Assembly (NCBI GenBank): GCA_918807975.1
Contig: OU964930.1
Location: forward strand, 18,470,372-18,534,371
Length of the DNA: 64,000 nucleotides
Direction: 5' to 3'
Source: Aplidium turbinatum
Lineage: Eukaryota > Chordata > Ascidiacea > Aplousobranchia > Polyclinidae
Shown piece by piece: positions 31,501-41,704 of this stretch (the first letter of the stretch is position 1; every line of letters begins with the position of its first letter). The translations under genes and the position numbers were made by a program. Under the pieces are notes generated by a model. It saw only the letters and a program-made list of their open reading frames with translations, searched no databases and was not told the origin of the DNA.

Positions 31501-34500
31501 ACCCATCCTGGAAAATATCAACCTGGAAAAATACACCCAATAAATCAGTGGTTCCTAAATTGGGTGCCAGCACCCCCTGGGGATGTTTGCAACCATGAAG
31601 GGGGCGCTGGCTATAAAGTGGGCGATTGGGGGCACTGAGAATAAATCGGGGCAGTTAAAAGGAAAGGATTGCAAACCATTCTTTTGTCATGTTTCGCTTC
31701 AAAGAAATACAAAAGAAGGTGACTATAACAGCTTTGTGGCAATTATGTTGGCAACGTTGCTTCGTAGTGCCTTAGGCTTACAAGTTTGTTGAGGTTGAGG
31801 TTGTAACGCATGACTTACTTTGAAGCACTACGATTACGCAAATCCGATCTTACAATCCGAGAGTATTATGATCGAGTGTTCGCCTTAATCTATCTTTGAA
31901 AACTGTCATCAAAACATACTAGCCTACTCCACACCGAAGTACCATGGCTTTCCAAGGGAAATTACCTTCCATGATTTTATTCGCTGTTTAAAACTGTCGT
32001 GGAATTTCTACAGGATTGTGAGTGTAACCCTGGTCTTGCGAATGACGTCCTGGTTGTGAGAAATGATATAGCCTACTTGTCAGACATATTTTCAAAATTT
32101 AATGAATTGAATTTATCCCTTCAGGATAACGAAATAAGCTCGTGGTGTATCAGCACTATTTAGCTAGACGAAAATGTTTCCAATTCTCGAGCTTGCATCA
32201 ACTTGATACCAATGACAAAGGCACATCTGATGTTGAAGTATAAACATAAAGCAATCATCTTCAAGAAGTACACAAGACATGGGAGTTCGATTCCAGGATG
32301 TATATATTTCAGTTAGAAATCCCTGACTGGATAATTAATCAACCCATTCTGTGATATTTCTAAAAATGGAATTTTTGAAGAGGAACTGATAATAACATTG
32401 CAAAGCGATTTTGCACTCAAACCAAAGTTCAATATCGTGTATCAATCGTTCTAGCTACAGACCCAAATCAAAGAGAAATACCCTCACGTGTGGAATAGGG
32501 TCAAAGTTTTTATCATTGCCTTTCCCAGCTCATATTTGGTGGAGCGTGCTTTCAGAGCTTGCATGATGCTCTGGGCTACGGCCGTGTGACACACGATGAA
32601 GAAGTGCCGTGACAACGCTTCTGGATAACAAAAGAAACCATCTTGACATAGCTAGATTAAGATTGTTCCTATCCAAATTGAAACCCGATATCAAGAGGCT
32701 GATGACATTACACCGGTCTCATCCATCTCATTAGAGTTGGACTTTAAGTTGTGATGAGTGGAAAATAACTTTGGTTTTACTACTTTTGTCGAAGGGGGCT
32801 TTTGGTACTCTGTTTGTTGTCCAGGGGGCATTATTAAAAAAGTTTGGGAAACACTGCACTAAATGGTTTCAACTATTGAGGGGGAAATATTTACTGGGAG
32901 GAAATATTTACTACATACCGTACGGTACTTCAGAAGGATTTTTTGGGGTAATATTATCAGTGTGGAACATTTTGGGGATGTTTACCAGGGTAGTTTTTTT
33001 GTCTGAGTGGAATATTTTCCAGGGAGGTTATTTACGCCTAGTCTTCACAAGTTAAAAAATACTAGACACAAGAATAACTTATGTCTGTAGGGATATCCAA
33101 ACAATTACCGAAGTATTAACTTTTTAAAATATGAAAAAAGTCATTCGTACACACAAGATAATACCTTGTCAGTAATAAACAGATCTTCTCTTTTAACTGT
33201 TTTATCATTGATTTTACTTTTGATGCCATTCCCAACTTCTTCCTGATTTCCGTATAATGTAGCACCATCAATATGACGATATCCACACGAAATAGCTTCT
33301 TCAACAGCTGCCTGGGCTTCACCAGGTTTTGACTGAACACACAACATGTACAAAAAATTATTTAAAAACTTACTTTCGCTTCATAAACGCTTCAGAGGAT
33401 GTATTGTATATCACATTGCACAATTTTTACGGTCTTGCTGCTTATGCCATGAAATTACAACAGCTGTCACCAGCTTGTACTGTACAATGCAGGAACAATA
33501 AAACGGTTACTAAAAACAAAAGGTTTGAAAAATATGCAGTAATAATTTCATATAGGGATAAGGTTCATGTGCATATTTGCAACCATCGACTTAATTGCTT
33601 AACGTTACAAATTTGTAAATATTTTGCAATTTAAAAAATTTTACAGAAAAAATTTATGAATGTTATCACAACTTGTGTAAGTTTTATCATTCTACGTTAA
33701 CTATGTGACTTGTTTTTTGGTTTTCAAATTACGTTTTTAGAAAAACTCCGCTTCTTACAAAAAATGGCATCCTGAAGTTTAAGTGACCTATGAAAATAAA
33801 TATGTCAAAAAGTACTTTTATCCAGGTCATCGTGTCTATCCGGTCATAGCATTATTTACAAATTGTTTTGTTTGGTGGATCACGCAGAATTATTCTGTTA
33901 GAATGACAGTGTTGTTTGGACGCATTTTGGGATTAAAACAGCAAACATAAAATGCGCTATTGCTAATTTAATCCACACAACAATACCAACAAATTATTAC
34001 ATGCTTATTGCTTATGCGTATGAAAATATTTATAAAAAAAGAGTACATAACTGCTTAAGTGTGATTAAGTATGACTTTCAGAGATCTCAAAAAAATGGTT
34101 GCAAATACGCACATGCACTATATACAAGACAGTTTTATATAAAATTTTCAGGTCTTCACTCTTCGGGTTTTATACCAATCACACCTCAGACATATAATGT
34201 TTCTTTTTGTCATCTTTTTTATGGTGCTAGTTGGTTTAAAACCTTCAACGCGAACTTCTTGTGAATACACAAATCGAAGTACACCAACCAAGTGTACAAA
34301 CTTAATAGTTTTATAAAAACATCATACCATTCATTGTATAACTGGGAGGAAAGATACTCATGTTACTTTTTGTCATGGGAAAATGAATAATTTACACACA
34401 GCAGAATTTCAACCTATGTTGATGTATGGTTGATTGGATGTAACTTTTTATCCAATGAGATGCACAAAAGGTGCATTCTTATTCATACATACAAAAAACA

Positions 34501-34803
34501 AGTTAATAACACATGTGCAACAAACATGAAACATTAGCAGAGTGTAGCATAATTCACCAAACCCTGGCTCCTCTGACATTAGCAATTAGCATGGTTCCAA
34601 CTTGTTGTCAATCAAACCTATTTCTTGTGTGCACAAAATAAAATTAAATTAGTTTCTACACTTTGCAGTAAAAATGACAGAAAACCGTGGAGTGGTGACA
34701 GTGCATACGCCTATTCGATAAAAAACAAGTGTACCTGCCACGTTCCGAGTCCCACAACTGGTATTTTTCGTCCACTGTTAAATGTTACAGTTGGCCCAGA
34801 CAT
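19544..34803 (-). CDS. Aldo-keto reductase gene B, complete, eight exons, 322 residues
   Basis: This is a cytosolic-type NADPH-dependent aldo-keto reductase (AKR1-like TIM barrel); the substrate cannot be read from sequence. Exons in order on the minus strand: 34803-34735, 33332-33165, 30804-30688, 30054-29977, 28535-28312, 28018-27853, 25053-24971 and 19607-19544. They total 969 bp, join in frame and have GT and AG at every junction. The start is the ATG of [11 protein letters not shown]; the stop is TAA. The catalytic tetrad is present: Asp45 and Tyr50 (HIDGATLY), Lys79 (last residue of exon 2) and His112 (LMHWP). IPKS at 260-263 binds the coenzyme phosphate. No signal peptide is apparent. 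Introns hold a hAT (31546-32856), a TIR element with a 77-bp array, a hammerhead-like element and a 4.15-kb hAT in intron 7. It is convergent with gene A, its inverted duplicate. Confidence 0.92.
20162..20819 (-). mobile_element. 5'-truncated Jockey/CR1-like LINE with 13-bp target duplication
   Basis: Perfect 13-bp direct repeats TACTATATCAGCT flank it (20149-20161 and 20820-20832). The minus strand has an open frame of 206 codons (20812-20192) with [32 protein letters not shown] and a CX1C...H...C-like end ([17 protein letters not shown]), the usual C-terminus of these LINEs. A GAAGAAGAAG tail lies next to the duplication. The frame is still open, so it is fairly recent. Confidence 0.88.
21174..23413. 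mobile_element. 2.24-kb foldback (palindromic) element
   Basis: Two arms of about 1.09 kb (21174-22259 and 22316-23404) are near-exact inverse copies around a 56-nt loop. Outer ends read GGCTGTGCCAAAAAATGG. The insertion point is marked by TTCAGCGTTC (21164-21173) and TTCAGCGTCC (23414-23423), 9 of 10 matching, which restores the BED zinc-finger reading of the host hAT when removed. It has no transposase; short open frames in the arms mirror each other and are not genes. It starts GG with about a 10-bp duplication; the superfamily is unknown. Confidence 0.82.
24122..24712. other. Intron 7 segment without counterpart in gene A
   Basis: Similarity to the gene A intron stops at about 24712. The stretch holds GTAGCCAGATGGGCAG and TTCCCAATTTGGG palindromic words but no clear element ends or gene. 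Confidence 0.4.
25054..26053. other. Gene B intron 6, no recognised gene
   Basis: A 70-codon plus-strand frame at 25285-25497 looks faintly protein-like ([17 protein letters not shown]), but I recognise no family and it has no support. The rest is AT-rich intron. Confidence 0.4.
26054..26300 (+). repeat. Dispersed repeat, GTAGCCAGGAATTTTG family, copy 2
   Basis: It starts CAGTAGCGTAGCCAGGAAT, carries a G-rich tract and TGCATTCTGAGAGCAT, and matches 54523-54735 and the inverse of 15986-16320. The CAG start resembles a hAT end. The right end is not defined; a poly-G run of 16 lies further on at 26432-26447. Confidence 0.65.
26432..26447. repeat. Poly-G tract
   Basis: Sixteen consecutive G lie here in the intron of gene B, which could form quadruplex structure. 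It may be the G-rich inner part of the transposon copy to its left. Confidence 0.7.
26728..27511 (+). mobile_element. Penelope/retrozyme-like element with hammerhead-like core
   Basis: The 784-bp insert is flanked by perfect 11-bp repeats GAAATGCTATA (26717-26727 and 27512-27522). Its ends carry inverted repeats of about 70 bp (26776-26845 and 27440-27509; TCTAGCACTAGTTG). At 27395-27430 it reads CTGAAGA, a GCGC...GCGC hairpin, GAAACGTC. Inside, a unit of about 141 bp occurs twice in tandem (from 27072 and 27213). No protein is coded. Confidence 0.6.
29262..29858. mobile_element. TIR element carrying a 77-bp tandem array
   Basis: Imperfect inverted ends of about 50 bp (CACGTCTTTCAG, TGCAGACAGTT, GGTCAAATAGGCG) bound the insert in intron 4 of gene B. 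CTCTCT-rich sequence on both sides may be the target duplication. The centre is a minisatellite (29416-29690). No coding sequence. Confidence 0.65.
29416..29690. repeat. 77-bp tandem repeat, about 3.6 copies
   Basis: Units begin GGCAATGCTTTTCACACAAA at 29416, 29493, 29570 and 29647, exactly 77 bp apart, with few differences. The array is enclosed by the inverted ends of a transposon. Confidence 0.92.
31546..32856 (+). mobile_element. hAT element (CAGTGGTTCCTAAATTGGG ends) in intron 2 of gene B
   Basis: The inverted ends CAGTGGTTCCTAAA and TTTGGGAAACACTG are flanked by CAATAAAT and CACTAAAT (7 of 8). Transposase debris includes [15 protein letters not shown] near 32530-32575, the ZBED5/FAM200-type C-terminal motif, with many stops. 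It is old. The host sequence on both sides is rich in CTGGAAAATAT-like words. Confidence 0.82.
33333..34734 (-). other. Gene B intron 1, no feature recognised
   Basis: AT-rich intron between exons 1 and 2. Short open frames here look random; I see no element ends. Confidence 0.6.
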
Positions 34804-35575
34804 GATGCAGAGATTTATTTGCTAATTTAATGTGACTAAATATATCAGTCTGCTTAAAAATAAAGACTTACTATAAAGTGAATAGCAATATGTCTATGCA
34901 TTTACCTTACTTTTTAAACCATCTTGCACTTATCATTACCTATCCACCGGAGGCCTGGGCTGGTGGAAAACTGCACATGCCTGCAGGATGCAGAGATAAG
35001 AAACTTGCCCACTGCATTTCAACAGAGAAGATTATGGTGCGTGTATTTCAGTGGCATGTGGTGACTGGTGTTTCTTTCTTTGCATATTGTGATCAGTGCT
35101 TCCACTTTTACAAAACTAGATTACCACTTGTATTACCACATTTGTCCTCAGATTACCACATTTTTTACTATGATTTTCTTCCCAATTTAACCATATTTTT
35201 ACTTACTTTTACATGAACAAAGTAGCTATTTTTACCTATTTGTTGCCATGGTTACAATCAGCTGTTGTCAAAGTTAGGATTAAAGTTAGGAAGGGTTAGA
35301 CTTAGGAATAAGGTTAGGGATTTGATCTTTACCCAGAACTAAAAAAAAATTCCAAAATGCAAGTTTTTGTTTTCAACAGCTTTAAACTTTTCTCAAATTG
35401 GGACAGAATTCGGTGCTGGTTTAGCATCGGCCGCCTTGGTCAGTGACGTCATTAAAATGTGTGACGTCATGCAAAAAAACGAAACTACTTTTAAAAAGGG
35501 TGCAAAAACGCGGAACAGAAGTAAAAGCGGAAAGGCTATTGATTTTTTAATATTTGTAGTGAATAGTGCCTCCTA

Positions 35576-37110
35576 GCTTTCTCATTTCTGCTCGGATTTT
35601 AACAATTTTCCTATCGTTGGAAAGCATAATGCCTCATCTACCCGAATGGATTAATTGTCAGTCTAAAGTAGGCATTACATTTATGTAGCGCTAACTTAAA
35701 CTTTACTATTTTGTACCAATTCTCAGCAATTCAATTTTTACAATAAAAATACCAAACCAACACAAATTAAAAGATTATGTCTTGGTTTATTCATATGTTA
35801 ACTTTCACATTTATATCTAATCCACAAAACGAGCAATCGTTGTTCAAACGTAACCGCTCGACGAAGCTTTTTTCCAATGCATTTTTCAAGGCGATTCGAT
35901 CGTGGTTCAGTAGCCTATAAGCCGCCCACTGTTTGCTGTGATCGATGAATACTGCCTCCACCAAATGTGTTGTAGCTTTCTCATTTCTGCTCGGACTTTA
36001 ACAGTTTTACCATCGTTGGAAAGCACGATACTGCATCTATCCGATTAAATTGGTTGCAAGTTTAAAGTATGCATTACATTGACCTAGCGCTAACTTAAAC
36101 TTTACTATTTTGTACCAATTCTCAGCAATTCAATTTTTACAATAAAAATACCAAACCATCACAAATTAAAAGAGTGTGTCTTGCTTTATTCACCTAACAA
36201 CTTTCACGTTTATATGTTATCTACAAAACGAAAAATCGTTGTTCAAACGTAACCGCCCAACGAGGCTTTTTTCCAATGCATTTTTCAAGGCGATTCGATC
36301 GTGGTTCAGTATGAGCCGCCCACAGTTTGCTGTGATCGATGAATACTGCCTCCACCAAATACGCTGTAGCTTTCTCATTTCTGCTCGCATTCTAACAATT
36401 TTACTATCATTGGATGGTATTATGCTTCATCTACCCGAATGGATTAATTGCCAATCCAAAGTAGGCATTATATTTATGTAGCGTTAACTTAAACTTTACT
36501 ATTTTGTACCAACTCTCCGCAATTCATTTTTTACAATAAAAATACCAAACCAACACAAATTAAAAGAGTATGTCTTGGTTTATTCATATGTTAACTTTCA
36601 CATTTATATCTAATCCACAAAACGAGCAATCGTTTTTCAAACGTAACCGCTCGACGAAGCTTTTTTCCAATGCATTTTTCAAATCGATTCGATCGTGGTT
36701 CAGTATGAGCCGCCCACAGTTTGCTGTGATCGATGAATACTGCCTCCACCAAATATGCTGTAGCTTTCTCATTTCTGCTCGGACTTTAACAGTTTTACCA
36801 TCGTTGGAAAGCACGATACTGCATCTATCCGAATTAATTGGTTGCAAGTTTAAAGTAGGCATTATATTGATCTAGCGCTAACTTAAACTTTACTATTTTG
36901 TACCAATTCTTAGCAATTCAACTTTTTAAATAAAAATACCAAACCAACACAAATTAAAAGAGTATGTCTTGGTTTATTCATATGTTAACTTTCACATTTA
37001 TATCTAATCAACAAAACGAGCAATCGTTTTTCAAACGTAACCGCTCGACGAAGCTTTTTTGCAATGCATTTTTCAAGGCGATTTGATCGTGGTTCAGTAT
37101 GAGCCGCCCA
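35576..37110 (+). repeat. 393-bp tandem array, left arm (about 3.8 units)
   Basis: Units start near AGCGCTAACTTAAAC at 35686, 36086, 36479 and 36872 (spacing 400, 393, 393). Two unit types alternate: one ends CATCTACCCGAATGG, the other CATCTATCCGA with GGTTGCAAGTTT, so the true repeat is a dimer. Each unit has an open frame of about 100 codons in the plus sense. Confidence 0.9.
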
Positions 37111-37129
37111 CATAGTCTGGGAGCCTACG

Positions 37130-38000
37130 ACAGAAGATTTCACCCCATAAGGTACAAAAGGTTTGACCCCTTGAAGTTACTGGGGTCAACCATGTCACTC
37201 ACAAAAAGTATGGAAGATTGACCGCACCGGGTGGATCTGGACCCTAGAGCCCCCTAAAAAGCCCAAAAAGGGGGTTAATTTCACCCCATAAGGTACATGG
37301 ACCAAACTTGGTGAAAACGAAGTTCTATGTCAGGACATCACAAAAATATTAAATCTAACAATATTTTCGAGTGGAAAGGTGATGTAAGACTCCCTCCAAA
37401 GTGACCCCCCAGGGGGTTAATTTCACCCCATAAGGTACATGGACCAAAGTTGGTCAAAACGAAGTCTTATGTCAGGACATCACAAAAATATCAAATCTAA
37501 CAATATTTTCGGGTGGAAAGGTGATGTAAGATGCCTTCAAAGTGACTTCCCTTAATGTGACCCCCTCGGAAGGTTTATTCCACCCCATAAGGTACATGGA
37601 CCAAACTTGGTCAAAATGAAGTCTTATGTCAGGACATCACAAAAATATCAAATCTAACAATATTTTCGGGTGGAAAGGTGGTGTAAGATGACTTCAAAGT
37701 GACTTTCCTTAATGTGACCCCCTCGGAAGGTGTATTTCACCCCATAAAGTACATGGACCAAACTTGGTCAAAACGAAGTCTTATGTCAGGACATCACAAA
37801 AATATCAAATCTAACAATATTTTCGGGTGGAAAGGTGATGTAAGATGTCATCAAAGTGACCCCCAGAGGGTTTATTTCACCATAGAGTACATGGACCAAA
37901 CGTGGTCAAAACGAAGTCTTCTAGGGCACCACAAAATATCAAATCTAACAATACTCTCAGTTGGAAAGGTGATAAAAGACCTACCCAAAAGTGAATCTCC
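37130..38000 (+). repeat. 150-bp tandem array, left arm (about 6 units)
   Basis: Units share CACCCCATAAGGTACATGG, GTCAGGACATCACAAAAAT and TAACAATATTTTCGGGTGG, at 37140 (partial), 37282, 37433, 37581, 37738 and 37878 (degenerate), spacing 140-157 bp. The array is mirrored at 40670-41700. Confidence 0.9.
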
Positions 38001-38645
38001 TCCTATAGTTTAATTTACTTCATCCCTTTCTCGAACCAACCTTGGTGTAACGAAAGTGCTATGCCAGGACAGTACGAATGGATTAAATTTAAAAATATTT
38101 TTATATAGGTTTTGATGAAATACATTCACAAGCTGTCCCATGATGCATGAAATGGAACTATAGCCTACTTTACAAAAAGTTTTTGTATAAATCATATTAA
38201 GTCAATCGAAAAAAGGCAACAGGACATGACAATACATGGCTTTGTAACACCAAAAACAGAAAGTACACAAGAAGCATATAGGCTACAGTAGCCAGAAAAT
38301 TGATCCAAGATCTTGATACCACCACTAAATGTGGACTTAATCGAACAGCTGACTATCCAAATCAAAACGTTTCGAAATGAATCATTTGGAACGTTAATTT
38401 AGGCAGTAATGAACATTTTCCAGCTGCTACAATAAATAACCTAATAAACCCAATGCAGTAAATTTTTATTTAATGCCATTTGCTTCATGTCTCCAATCAG
38501 TTATCGTAACTGTTCATTCATAAACAGAGATTGTTCGTGTAAATGTAAACGGTCGTTTCTTTATTCTTCATTGTCACTGCTGTCGCTTTCACTTTCTTCA
38601 TCTTATTCTTCAGATTCATACAATTCTCCTGTTATATACAGAGAT

Positions 38646-39357
38646 AAAGCAAGCTGTCTGCGATGTACCAGCCCCAAGCAATGTGGTTATCCGCACGTCT
38701 GACACTGACTGTCTTGTAATTGGCTTAGGTTGCTATGGAACTTTTGATCCTTCATTAAAGATATGGATAGAAGCTGGCTTGCAAAGCAATAACACGCAGC
38801 GGTACATCAACATCAACCAGCTGCATAGGCCTACCGCACTTGGAGTGACGATTTGCAAGTGTTTACCTGCATATCATGCCTTTACAGATTCTGATTACAC
38901 CTCGTCATTTAGCAGGAAAGGGAAAGTGCGGCCGCTGAAATTACTCCAAGGAAACCACGAAGCGCAGGCAGCTTTTAGCCAACTCGGACACGACAAAGAA
39001 ATTAGTGAAGACACTATCATCGCCATAGAGAACTTTGTGTGTAACATGTACAAAAACAAGAAAATTAATTATGTCAACGAAGTCCGTTTACAAATGTTTT
39101 TAGACGGCTACAAACCCAAAAAAGAAAATGAAAGGATATCATGCATACCAGAAGCTACTGTAGATAGTAGTACTCTACCACTTTGTTTACGAGTACTTCT
39201 CCAGAAGACAAGGCGCACACATCTCATCACAAGATGGTGGTTATCTTCAACTAGAAGTGAACAAGCAGCAACGTTGCTGCTAGAGTATGGCTGGAAAGAA
39301 GAAGGAGGTTCTTATAAAGTGGTGTGGTTTGAAGGTAAAGGTATAAAGCATCTTTAG
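38646..39357 (+). CDS. Transposon-borne protein piece, PIN/XPG (asteroid-like) similarity
   Basis: An open frame runs to the stop at 39357. Homology-like text starts right after a probable acceptor (TTATATACAG) at the arm/loop junction: EIKQAVCDVPAPSNV, VIRTSDTDCLVIGLG, PAYHAFTDSDYTSSFSRKGK, then VCNMYKNKK and EYGWKEEGGSYKVVWFEG. The TSDTDxLVI and SDYTSSFxxKGK pattern resembles the C-terminal half of asteroid/FEN1-like PIN nucleases found in many invertebrate transposon-derived proteins; metal-binding Asp residues would be in TSDTD and SDYT. About 235 residues are visible, with no N-terminal half. It lies wholly in the loop of the palindrome. It could be a nuclease accessory protein or the last exon of a transposase. 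I am fairly sure it is coding in origin, less so of the family. Confidence 0.6.
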
Positions 39358-39806
39358 ATGTCTCTGCGTGGAATCTGATCTCATCCAGGAAAGTCAAGAA
39401 GAAGGTAAACAGCATTGGATGTCGCTTGGGTTACCCTTTATAAATATAAAACTTTCTCCTGGTCTATCAGTCGTTTACTTTCTTACTGTAAACATTAGCC
39501 AATAACTGGCTGTAAAGTTTCGTTTTAGGAACCTATAACCAATAGTTTCTGCAATCTTGAGAAAAATGCCTGGGTGCACTAAATAACAAATAAATGTTGA
39601 ACTTTTTCCAGTTAATAGTAAGTTGCAATGTTGCATTATTCGAAGAAAAATAGACGTCTGTAAAAGATAATAAAATTACTATTGTATGTTACGCATATCT
39701 GTAGTGCATAATAGCAATTGTTTCGTACAGTCTTTATTTCTCTGTATATAACAGGAGAATTGTATGAATCTGAAGAATAAGACGAAGAAAGTAAAAGCGA
39801 CACCAG

Positions 39807-40119
39807 TGATTGATTGATTGATTGAATCTTTATCCTCGGACTGGGAAAGCTTCTTGCAGAGCTTAATCCTGGCAGTTTCGCATACTTGTAGAGGCTTTGA
39901 ATCACTGGCGCAGGCCCGGTCACCGAGATTGACAGAGTGAAGTTTCCGATTGTTGAAGGCTTGTTGTCGGGGAATTATTCCATCCATTAGATGCCGCTGA
40001 ATGGAGAGCAGCCCTTAACGTGCGTTGCTCAAGCGCACACCCCGAGAGTCGAACCAGCGCCGCTATTGATCTTGAAGCTTCTTCGTTCCAGAAGTGACGC
40101 GCTAACCAATTGAGTTACC
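39807..40119 (-). repeat. tRNA-derived SINE, complete copy, in right palindrome arm
   Basis: The minus strand reads a box A-like TAACTCAATTGG, a box B GGTTCGACTCTCGG, a body with GTGCGCTTGAGCAACGC, and a tail of ATTG repeats. The left arm lacks it at the mirrored point (near 38555), so it arrived after the arms formed; some arm bases were lost on insertion. Confidence 0.85.
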
Positions 40120-40669
40120 GTTTACATTTACACAAACAATCTCTGTTTATGAATGAACAGTTACAATAACTGATTGGAGACATGAAGCAAATGGCATTAA
40201 ACAAAAATTTACTACATTGGGTTTATTGGGTTATTTATTGTAGCAGCTGGAAAATGTTCATTACTGCCTAAATTAACGTTCCAAATGATTCATTTCGAAA
40301 CGTTTTGATTTGGATAGTCAGTTGTTCGATTAAGTCCACATTTAGTGGTGGTATCAAGATCTTGGATCAATTTTCTGGCTACTGTAGCCTATATGCTTCT
40401 TACGTACTTTCTGTTTTTGGTGTTACAAAGCCATGTATTGTCATGTCCTGTTGCCTTTTTTCGATTGACTTAATATGATTTATACAAAAACTTTTTGTAA
40501 AGTAGGCTATAGTTCCATTTCATGCATCATGGGACAGCTTGTGAATGTATTTCATCAAAACCTATATAAAAATATTTTTAAATTTAATCCATTCGTACTA
40601 TCCTGGCATAGCACTTTCGTTACACCAAGGTTGGTTCGAGAAAGGGATGAAGTAAATTAAACTATAGGA

Positions 40670-41700
40670 GGAGATTCACTTTTGGGTAGGTCTTTTATCA
40701 CCTTTCCAACTGAGAGTATTGTTAGATTTGATATTTTGTGGTGCCCTAGAAGACTTCGTTTTGACCACGTTTGGTCCATGTACTCTATGGTGAAATAAAC
40801 CCTCTGGGGGTCACTTTGATGACATCTTACATCACCTTTCCACCCGAAAATATTGTTAGATTTGATATTTTTGTGATGTCCTGACATAAGACTTCGTTTT
40901 GACCAAGTTTGGTCCATGTACTTTATGGGGTGAAATACACCTTCCGAGGGGGTCACATTAAGGAAAGTCACTTTGAAGTCATCTTACACCACCTTTCCAC
41001 CCGAAAATATTGTTAGATTTGATATTTTTGTGATGTCCTGACATAAGACTTCATTTTGACCAAGTTTGGTCCATGTACCTTATGGGGTGGAATAAACCTT
41101 CCGAGGGGGTCACATTAAGGGAAGTCACTTTGAAGGCATCTTACATCACCTTTCCACCCGAAAATATTGTTAGATTTGATATTTTTGTGATGTCCTGACA
41201 TAAGACTTCATTTTGACCAAGTTTGGTCCATGTACCTTATGGGGTGGAATAAACCTTCCGAGGGGGTCACATTAAGGGAAGTCACTTTGAAGGCATCTTA
41301 CATCACCTTTCCACCCGAAAATATTGTTAGATTTGATATTTTTGTGATGTCCTGACATAAGACTTCGTTTTGACCAACTTTGGTCCATGTACCTTATGGG
41401 GTGAAATTAACCCCCTGGGGGGTCACTTTGGGGGGAGTCTTACATCACCTTTCCACTCGAAAATATTGTTAGATTTGATATTTTTGTGATGTCCTGACAT
41501 AGAACTTCGTTTTCACCAAGTTTGGTCCATGTACCTTATGGGGTGAAATTAACCCCCTTTTTGGTTTTTTAGGGGGCTCTAGGGTCCAGATCCACCCGGT
41601 GCGGTCAATCTTCCATACTTTTTGTGAGTGACATGGTTGACCCCAGTAACTTCAAGGGCTCAAACCTTTTGTACCTTATGGGGTGAAATCTTCTGTCGTA
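40670..41700 (-). repeat. 150-bp tandem array, right arm (about 7 units)
   Basis: This is the inverse of the left-arm array. One unit occurs twice here (landmarks at 41079 and 41237) but once on the left (37581). Units near the loop are identical or nearly so between arms. Confidence 0.88.
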
Positions 41701-41704
41701 GGCT

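Noticed and set aside
33116-33340. Second minus-strand frame over gene B exon 2
   Set aside because: It is a shadow; the in-frame AKR text with Asp45, Tyr50 and Lys79 is in the other minus frame.
36176-36481. Series of about 101-codon frames in the 393-bp arrays
   Set aside because: They recur because the unit repeats and its length is a multiple of three. No start context, splice sites or known domain; kept only as an observation.
37699-38013. 104-codon open frame, identical in both palindrome arms
   Set aside because: It is a read-through of the 150-bp tandem repeat units; the mirrored identity comes from the palindrome, not from a gene.
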